Source of the DNA: an uncultured Erysipelotrichaceae bacterium
Lineage (GTDB): Bacteria; Bacillota_I; Bacilli_A; Erysipelotrichales; Erysipelotrichaceae
DNA: 6,302 bases
Direction of reading: 5' to 3'
Assembly: GCA_947175465.1 (NCBI GenBank)
Contig: CAMWMY010000076.1
Span: 1 to 6,302, forward strand
Below the pieces are notes generated by a model. It ran no database searches, had not been told where the DNA came from, and was given only the letters and a program-made list of their open reading frames with translations. This document shows positions 1-6,302 of this stretch, piece by piece (the first letter of the stretch is position 1; every line of letters starts with the position of its first letter). The translations under genes were made by a program, and so were the position numbers.

Positions 1-39
1 ATATAATAACTGTTGAAAACTTACCTTTTATATAATTTG

Positions 40-87
40 TTTTCCACTTTTCCACAATAAGTTGTTTTCCACAATCTTTTTTCCACA
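40..87 (+). promoter_or_regulatory. Forward DnaA-box group (four boxes)
   Basis: Four boxes point the same way: TTTTCCACT at 40-48, then TTTTCCACA at 48-56, 65-73 and 79-87. The first two share one base, so they sit 8 bp apart; the later start-to-start distances are 17 and 14 bp. Three exact copies of a 9-mer in 40 bases next to dnaA is far beyond chance. These are inferred to be DnaA binding sites; the first is a variant and probably weak. Confidence 0.85.
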
Positions 88-95
88 AAAATCAT

Positions 96-168
96 TGTGG
101 AAAGATGGGGAAAACTTTTATTTTCTATTATATAAGCTTACTTTTCCTGTGGAAAATAATGTGGAATA
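96..168 (-). promoter_or_regulatory. Reverse DnaA-box group upstream of dnaA
   Basis: Reverse-strand boxes are CTTTCCACA (96-104), the exact TTTTCCACA (148-156) and TATTCCACA (160-168). The last ends only seven bases before the dnaA Shine-Dalgarno (175-180). DnaA bound here would cover the 5' leader or the promoter of its own gene, so autoregulation is plausible. The exact copy at 148-156 is secure; the two variants are moderate. Confidence 0.75.
126..136 (+). promoter_or_regulatory. Possible dnaA -10 region (weak)
   Basis: TATTATATAAG offers several -10-like hexamers (TATTAT 126-131, TATAAG 131-136) about 50 bases before the dnaA start. No convincing -35 sits 16-18 bases upstream; the best match there is TGGGGA, 3 of 6 to TTGACA. 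The other -10-like hexamer, TATAAT at 31-36, also lacks a -35 at proper spacing. The dnaA promoter is therefore not settled from sequence alone. Confidence 0.25.
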
Positions 169-186
169 TACTTTAGGAGGATTTAT

Positions 187-1539
187 ATGCCCAATTATTT
201 AAAATCTCATCTCGATAATATTTGGCAAACAACACTACAAAATATTGAAAAAAGTGATCATTTTGATAGTGCTGTTTTCAATACATGGATTAAAGATTCT
301 ACTTTATATGATATAAAAGATGATTTAGCTTCTATTGTCGTTCCTTATAAAATTAACAAACAAGCAATGATGGGAAGTATTCAATTTATCCAACAACAAT
401 TATCTGCAGTAATCGATATGGAGATTTCTTGCCAAATCTTTTTAGAAAATGAAATATTAGAATATAAAAATACAAATGATGCTCTTCGTAGAAGTAAAGT
501 TATATTTGAAAATAAAATAAAGAAAGAATATAACTTTGATAACTATATTGTAGGAAAAAATAATCGCGAAGCACAAGCTGCTGCTTTATCTTGTTGTTAT
601 CAACCAGGAAACTTTAACAACCCATTATTTATTTTTGGAAATTCTGGACTAGGGAAAACGCATTTAATGCATGCGATTGCAAACTATGTAAAAGAAAATC
701 GTCCTGAAGAAAAAGTTTTATATATCTATAGTGAAGATTTTGTAACGCTTCTTATTGAAGCAATGAAAAATAAAACCGTAGAAGAGGTAAAAGAGCGTAT
801 TAGTGAAGTGGATTACTTACTTATTGATGATATTCAGCGCTTAACACAAAGTACATCACAAGAAATCTTTTTTAACTTATACAATAAATTAATTACCAAT
901 AATAAACAGATTGTTATTTCAAGTGATATCCATCCTAGTGAATTAAAAGGAATCGAAAATCGTCTTATTTCACGTTTTAGTAGTGGATTATCAGTATCCA
1001 TTGGATCTCCTGAATTTGAAACGGCAAAAGCGATCTTACATAAAAAAATGGAAGGACGTAAAGATGAAATTATGATCCATGATGATGTTTTGGACTATTT
1101 AGCTATTCGTTTTTCAAGTGATGTGAGAAAATTAGAAGGAGCTCTTAATGAATTATTCTTTAAAGCTATTTTACATAATCCAGAATGTATTAATCTAGCT
1201 TTTGCACAAGAGATTTTTAAAGAAAATCCTATCATTCAAAAAGAAGAGGAAATTACTGTTAAAAATATCAAAAAGTGTGTATGCGAATTTTATGGTTTAA
1301 CAACACAGCAAATCGAATCGAAATCAAGAACTGCAAATATTGCCAATGCTCGTCATATTGCTATTTATCTTTGCCGACAACATTTGGAAATACCTTTTAC
1401 CAAAATAGGATTAGAATTTGGGGGAAGAGATCATTCTACGGTAATGTCTTCTTATGAAAAGATGAAACAATATTTAAAAGAAAAAGAATCTTTTCGCCAA
1501 GCAGTTGAGAAAATTGAACATCAATTAGGTATAAATTAA
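187..1539 (+). CDS. dnaA: Chromosomal replication initiator protein DnaA
   Basis: This is the cytoplasmic AAA+ initiator that binds DnaA boxes, melts oriC and recruits helicase. At 450 residues it is close to the 446 of Bacillus subtilis DnaA. Domain I spans about 1-90 (FNTWIKDSTL at 31-40 is typical) and is followed by a short linker. The AAA+ domain shows Walker A GNSGLGKTH (151-159, K157), Walker B LLIDDIQ (211-217, D214/D215), box VII ENRLISRF (257-264, likely arginine finger R263) and sensor II around R314. Domain IV ends with the DNA-binding signature GGRDHSTV (412-419). The start is fixed by AGGAGG at 175-180, six bases before ATG. Departures from consensus include SDIHP instead of SDRPP (246-250) and SSGL instead of the usual (E/G)WGL after the arginine finger. 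DnaA boxes flank the gene on both sides, which suggests autoregulation. Confidence 0.98.
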   Translation: MPNYLKSHLDNIWQTTLQNIEKSDHFDSAVFNTWIKDSTLYDIKDDLASIVVPYKINKQAMMGSIQFIQQQLSAVIDMEISCQIFLENEILEYKNTNDALRRSKVIFENKIKKEYNFDNYIVGKNNREAQAAALSCCYQPGNFNNPLFIFGNSGLGKTHLMHAIANYVKENRPEEKVLYIYSEDFVTLLIEAMKNKTVEEVKERISEVDYLLIDDIQRLTQSTSQEIFFNLYNKLITNNKQIVISSDIHPSELKGIENRLISRFSSGLSVSIGSPEFETAKAILHKKMEGRKDEIMIHDDVLDYLAIRFSSDVRKLEGALNELFFKAILHNPECINLAFAQEIFKENPIIQKEEEITVKNIKKCVCEFYGLTTQQIESKSRTANIANARHIAIYLCRQHLEIPFTKIGLEFGGRDHSTVMSSYEKMKQYLKEKESFRQAVEKIEHQLGIN

Positions 1540-1580
1540 AACTTTTCAACATGTTTCCACTTTTATTCCATAGTAAATTT

Positions 1581-1589
1581 TGTTAGAAT
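1581..1589 (+). promoter_or_regulatory. Candidate dnaN promoter, extended -10
   Basis: TGTTAGAAT reads as TGn plus the -10 hexamer TAGAAT (1584-1589), an extended -10 sigma-A element. The -35 position 17 bases upstream is TTTTAT (1561-1566), which is weak, as is common when the TGn is present. The start point would be near 1596, about 90 bases before dnaN. The weak DnaA boxes at 1543-1561 lie over and just upstream of the -35 area, so DnaA could modulate it. Read-through from dnaA is also likely, as no terminator separates the genes. Confidence 0.4.
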
Positions 1590-1617
1590 ATATAGTAAAG
1601 TAAGGTGAAATTGTGAG

Positions 1618-1635
1618 TTTTCCACATTTTCCACA
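1618..1635 (+). promoter_or_regulatory. Two abutting DnaA boxes next to the unwinding site
   Basis: Two exact TTTTCCACA copies (1618-1626 and 1627-1635) follow each other head to tail with no gap and both point towards the A/T-rich stretch. In Bacillus, the boxes nearest the unwinding element anchor DnaA so that a filament can extend onto one strand of the adjoining DNA. The position and orientation here fit that role. Confidence 0.85.
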
Positions 1636-1667
1636 GCCTTATTATTATATAATTATTAAAATAAAAA
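1636..1667. other. Predicted DNA unwinding element with DnaA-trios
   Basis: Right after the tandem boxes come GCC (1636-1638) and then TTA three times (1639-1647), followed by A/T only to 1667. Read on the lower strand 3'-5', each triplet is AAT, which fits the DnaA-trio consensus (G/A)A(T/A) described for bacterial origins. The order box, short GC patch, trios, A/T-rich DNA is that of the basal unwinding system. Fit to the consensus is seen; strand opening here is inferred. Confidence 0.7.
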
Positions 1668-1685
1668 GAAGAAGGGAGACTACCC

Positions 1686-2801
1686 ATGTATTTTAAAATA
1701 TCAAAAAAACAGTTTTTTAACACTTTATCAATTGTAAGTAGAGCTATTTCTACTTTCTCACCATTGCCTGCTTTTTCAGGAATTAAAATTGAAGCTTTTT
1801 TAGATCATCTTATTTTAACAGGTAGTGATTCTGATATATCAATTCAAGCGAAATTAGATACTAATGAAGAATACTTACTTGAAATTAAAGATACAGGATC
1901 TGTTGTTATTGAAGCTAAATATATATTAGATATTGTAAGAAAAATAGATTCTGATGATATTGAAGTTGAAATTATTGATGGATTACTCACTAAGATAAGT
2001 GGACATAGTGCAGAATTTAAAATTAATGGTATGAGTGTAAATGAATATCCTTCTATTGATTTTACGAAACCTACAGAAAGCTTTACTTTAGAAGGAGAAA
2101 AACTTCGTACAATGATTTTACAAACATCTTTTGCGACAAGTGATAAAGAAACAAGACCTGTATTAACAGGGGTTAATTTTGAATGTAAAGATACACTTTT
2201 ACAATGTGTAGGGACGGATTCTTACCGTTTAGCTAGAAAATATATTACATTAGATAAGAGTTTACATTTCAATGTTACAATACCATCTCGTTCATTAAAT
2301 GAAATTAGTAAAATTATTGAAAGTGAAGATGTAGAAATAGCAGTAAATGATAAAAAAGTCCAATTCTTATTTGATAACATTTTAATTCAAACAAGATTGA
2401 TTGATGGTATTTATCCTGAAACAAGTCGTTTAATTCCACAGTCTTTTGATTATCAACTTACTATTGATTCTAAAGATTTATTAGATGCGATTGACCGTGC
2501 AAGTTTTATTAAAAATGATGGTGTATCTGTTATTAAATTTTCTTTAGATGAAAAAGAATGTGTTCTTTCTTCAAAATCCGTAGAAGTTGGATCATCTACA
2601 GAGATTTTAAGTAGTGCTAGCTTTGAGGGAAATACTCTTGAGATAAGTTGTAATGGTCGCTATGTTTTTGATGCGATTAAGTATTTAAATGGCTCTCTTG
2701 TGAAGTTTTCCTTCTGTGGTGATATGAAACCTTTCATTATTCAAACGATCAATGATGATAGCGTATTACAACTTATATTACCAGTACGTACATATGCATA
2801 A
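1686..2801 (+). CDS. dnaN: DNA polymerase III subunit beta (sliding clamp)
   Basis: The beta clamp is a ring-shaped dimer that encircles DNA and tethers the replicative polymerase and many repair and replication partners. At 371 residues it matches the family (378 in B. subtilis) and has the expected three similar domains at about 1-125, 126-250 and 251-371. Family segments visible are KETRPVLTGVNF (154-165), GTDSYRLA (176-183), RLIDGIYPETSRLIP (237-251) and the C-terminal LILPVRTY (363-370), whose P-V-R residues form part of the pocket that binds clamp-binding peptides. Shine-Dalgarno AAGGGAG (1672-1678) stands seven bases before the ATG. It follows dnaA across the origin and is closed off downstream by a strong terminator, so dnaA-dnaN form their own unit. 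No anomalies seen. Confidence 0.98.
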   Translation: MYFKISKKQFFNTLSIVSRAISTFSPLPAFSGIKIEAFLDHLILTGSDSDISIQAKLDTNEEYLLEIKDTGSVVIEAKYILDIVRKIDSDDIEVEIIDGLLTKISGHSAEFKINGMSVNEYPSIDFTKPTESFTLEGEKLRTMILQTSFATSDKETRPVLTGVNFECKDTLLQCVGTDSYRLARKYITLDKSLHFNVTIPSRSLNEISKIIESEDVEIAVNDKKVQFLFDNILIQTRLIDGIYPETSRLIPQSFDYQLTIDSKDLLDAIDRASFIKNDGVSVIKFSLDEKECVLSSKSVEVGSSTEILSSASFEGNTLEISCNGRYVFDAIKYLNGSLVKFSFCGDMKPFIIQTINDDSVLQLILPVRTYA

Positions 2802-2816
2802 AAATGCTATATATTG

Positions 2817-2848
2817 AAAACTGCTTTTTGCAGTTTTTTTCTTTTTTT
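2817..2848 (+). terminator. Rho-independent terminator after dnaN
   Basis: AAAACTGC (2817-2824) pairs perfectly with GCAGTTTT (2830-2837) around a TTTTT loop. The 3' arm runs into TTTTTTT, C, TTTTTTT (2834-2848). The 8-bp stem begins 15 bases after the dnaN stop. It should end dnaA-dnaN transcripts and insulate the next operon. Confidence 0.93.
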
Positions 2849-2923
2849 ATCATCAGAAAAAAGAAATAGTCAAAAAAAGAAATTTTATAAATGAATAGAA
2901 TTAAAAAAAGTGCATTAGAATAC

Positions 2924-2953
2924 ATGAAAATATAAGGAAATATCCTTTTTCAT
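2924..2953. repeat. Imperfect inverted repeat upstream of the yaaA promoter
   Basis: ATGAAAA (2924-2930) pairs with TTTTCAT (2947-2953), and AGGA (2935-2938) pairs with TCCT (2943-2946) around the loop AATA. A four-base bulge, TATA, lies on the left arm only. The element ends about 20 bases before the -10 of the yaaA promoter, next to the -35 position. It could be an operator-like site or a chance fold in A/T-rich DNA. The rest of the gap, 2849-2923, is A-rich with nothing I can name. Confidence 0.4.
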
Positions 2954-2974
2954 ACACCAAAAAGACAAATTTTA

Positions 2975-2983
2975 TGATATAAT
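2975..2983 (+). promoter_or_regulatory. Promoter of the yaaA-recF-gyrB-gyrA operon, extended -10
   Basis: TGATATAAT is a perfect extended -10 (TGn + TATAAT, 2978-2983). No good -35 is present at 16-18 bases (CACCAA at 2955-2960 for spacing 17). Transcription would begin near 2989-2990, giving a leader of only about 18-20 bases before yaaA, just enough for the Shine-Dalgarno AAAGAGG (2994-3000). It lies right after the dnaN terminator, where a new promoter is needed. Confidence 0.8.
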
Positions 2984-3007
2984 ATAGAGGTTGAAAGAGG
3001 TTTTAAA

Positions 3008-3207
3008 ATGGATATAAAAATAACAACAGAGTATATTACTTTAGGACAATTATTAAAACTTGGAAATTATATTCAAAGTGGAGCTGAAGCAAAATTTGCA
3101 GTTAAGCAACTTGCGATTACAGTCAATGGAGAAAAAGAAGATCGTAGAGGTCGAAAACTTTATCGTAATGATGAAGTAATCATTGAAGGAGATACATTAA
3201 TTATTCG

Positions 3208-3211
<4 letters not shown>
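3008..3211 (+). CDS. yaaA: S4-domain RNA-binding protein YaaA/RlbA
   Basis: This is a 67-residue protein of the small S4-like family found between dnaN and recF in Firmicutes (71 residues in B. subtilis YaaA, also named RlbA). Diagnostic stretches are YITLGQLLKLGNYIQSGAEAK (positions 9-29), VNGEKEDRRGRKLY (39-52) and a terminal DEVIIEG strand, which together cover a whole S4 RNA-binding fold. The basic RRGRK patch (46-50) is the likely RNA contact. Known work links the family to ribosome large-subunit assembly; that role is taken from the family, not seen here. The Shine-Dalgarno AAAGAGG lies seven bases before ATG. The TGA stop overlaps the recF start as ATGA (3208-3211), so recF is probably translationally coupled. 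It is the first gene of the second operon. Confidence 0.93.
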
Positions 3212-6229
<3,018 letters not shown>

Positions 6230-6241
6230 GATGTATGTTCA

Positions 6242-6302
6242 ATGATGTATACAAATAATAAAGATAAGTTAATACCAGTGAATATATCTGATGTCATGAA
6301 GA
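6242..6302 (+). CDS. gyrA: DNA gyrase subunit A, N-terminal fragment (cut by window end)
   Basis: Only the first 20 codons are present: two ATGs in a row, then a short variable lead, then IPVNISDVMK at the edge. This agrees with the start of GyrA, where a (V/I)NIxxxM(K/R) segment precedes TSFLDYAM and later the catalytic tyrosine, all outside this window. The gene follows gyrB after 12 bases in the usual gyrB-gyrA order. The only Shine-Dalgarno is a modest TAGGA (6227-6231) that includes the gyrB stop codon, ten bases before ATG 6242, so coupling with gyrB translation is likely. ATG 6245 is an equally possible start. The nearby ATGs at 6231 and 6235 are out of frame and close after 4 and 7 codons. 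Confidence 0.87.
   Translation, partial: MMYTNNKDKLIPVNISDVMK

Larger units (their letters stand above)
1..186. other. oriC: oriC, dnaA-upstream DnaA-box cluster (incA/incB-like part)
   Basis: This non-coding stretch in front of dnaA is packed with DnaA-box-like 9-mers. Exact TTTTCCACA occurs forward at 48-56, 65-73 and 79-87, and reverse at 148-156. Near matches are TTTTCCACT (40-48, forward), TTTTCAACA (11-19, reverse), CTTTCCACA (96-104, reverse), TATTCCACA (160-168, reverse) and a poor TTTTCCCCA (106-114, reverse). The forward group lies at 40-87 and the reverse group at 96-168, so the two face each other. A/T-only runs occur around 25-39 and 117-135. In Firmicutes such clusters form the upstream half of a bipartite origin and also let DnaA repress its own gene. 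The left edge of the window cuts the region, so more boxes, and the usual divergent rpmH, may lie outside. Confidence 0.85.
1540..1685. other. oriC: oriC, dnaA-dnaN part (incC-like)
   Basis: This 146-base gap holds the second DnaA-box cluster. Weak boxes are TTTTCAACA (1543-1551) and GTTTCCACT (1553-1561). Two exact TTTTCCACA copies abut at 1618-1635, followed by GCC, three TTA triplets and an A/T-only run to 1667. Together with the cluster upstream of dnaA this gives a bipartite origin as in Bacillus, with the unwinding site between dnaA and dnaN. The dnaN promoter and its Shine-Dalgarno (AAGGGAG at 1672-1678, seven bases before ATG) share the space, so origin firing and dnaN transcription probably influence each other. 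Confidence 0.87.

Noticed and set aside
31..36. TATAAT hexamer as a dnaA promoter
   Set aside because: No -35-like sequence lies 16-18 bases upstream within the window, and TTGAAA at 13-18 is only 12 bases away; A/T-rich origin DNA gives such hexamers often.
1275..1457. 60-codon open frame inside dnaA in another frame
   Set aside because: It lies wholly inside the DNA-binding-domain coding part of dnaA, has no Shine-Dalgarno, and its protein looks like an out-of-frame reading.
2891..2935. 14-codon mini-ORF (ATG AAT AGA ...) in the dnaN-yaaA gap
   Set aside because: No ribosome binding site precedes it (only A/T bases), it lies upstream of the mapped-like promoter and after the terminator, and its length is expected by chance.

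Overview
The window is the replication-origin end of a chromosome from a very AT-rich, Gram-positive-type bacterium. The order dnaA, dnaN, S4-domain gene (yaaA/rlbA), recF, gyrB, gyrA, all on the + strand, is the classic Firmicutes origin arrangement. Low GC, strong AGGAGG-type ribosome binding sites and Bacillus-like GyrB and DnaN sequences fit a low-GC Firmicute. The divergent DnaA and the absence of remB between recF and gyrB make an Erysipelotrichia/Coprobacillaceae-like lineage my best guess, which is inference only. TGA acts as a stop (end of yaaA) and tryptophan is encoded by TGG, so the standard bacterial code applies and a Mycoplasma-type genome is unlikely.

Layout: bases 1-186 carry a dense DnaA-box cluster in front of dnaA, first three forward copies of TTTTCCACA and then reverse copies. 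dnaA follows (187-1539). The dnaA-dnaN gap (1540-1685) carries a second cluster. It has two abutting TTTTCCACA boxes, a GCC spacer, three TTA triplets and an A/T-only stretch, which matches a Bacillus-type basal unwinding element. This is therefore a bipartite oriC that flanks dnaA. dnaN (1686-2801) ends at a strong rho-independent terminator. A new extended -10 promoter near 2975-2983 then drives yaaA-recF-gyrB-gyrA, a tightly packed operon: yaaA and recF overlap by ATGA, the recF stop lies in the gyrB Shine-Dalgarno, and gyrA starts 12 bases after gyrB. gyrA runs off the window after 20 codons.

How the genes work together: DnaA opens the origin, DnaN is the sliding clamp that tethers the replicative polymerase, RecF loads recombinase at gaps, and GyrB/GyrA remove the supercoils made by replication. 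YaaA/RlbA is a small S4 RNA-binding protein linked to ribosome assembly.

I looked for an undescribed system and did not find one; this is a conserved core locus. The points most worth a second look are the architecture and box sequence of the origin, a glutamine in GyrB where the coumarin-contacting arginine normally sits, several departures from consensus in the DnaA AAA+ core, and an imperfect inverted repeat just upstream of the yaaA promoter.
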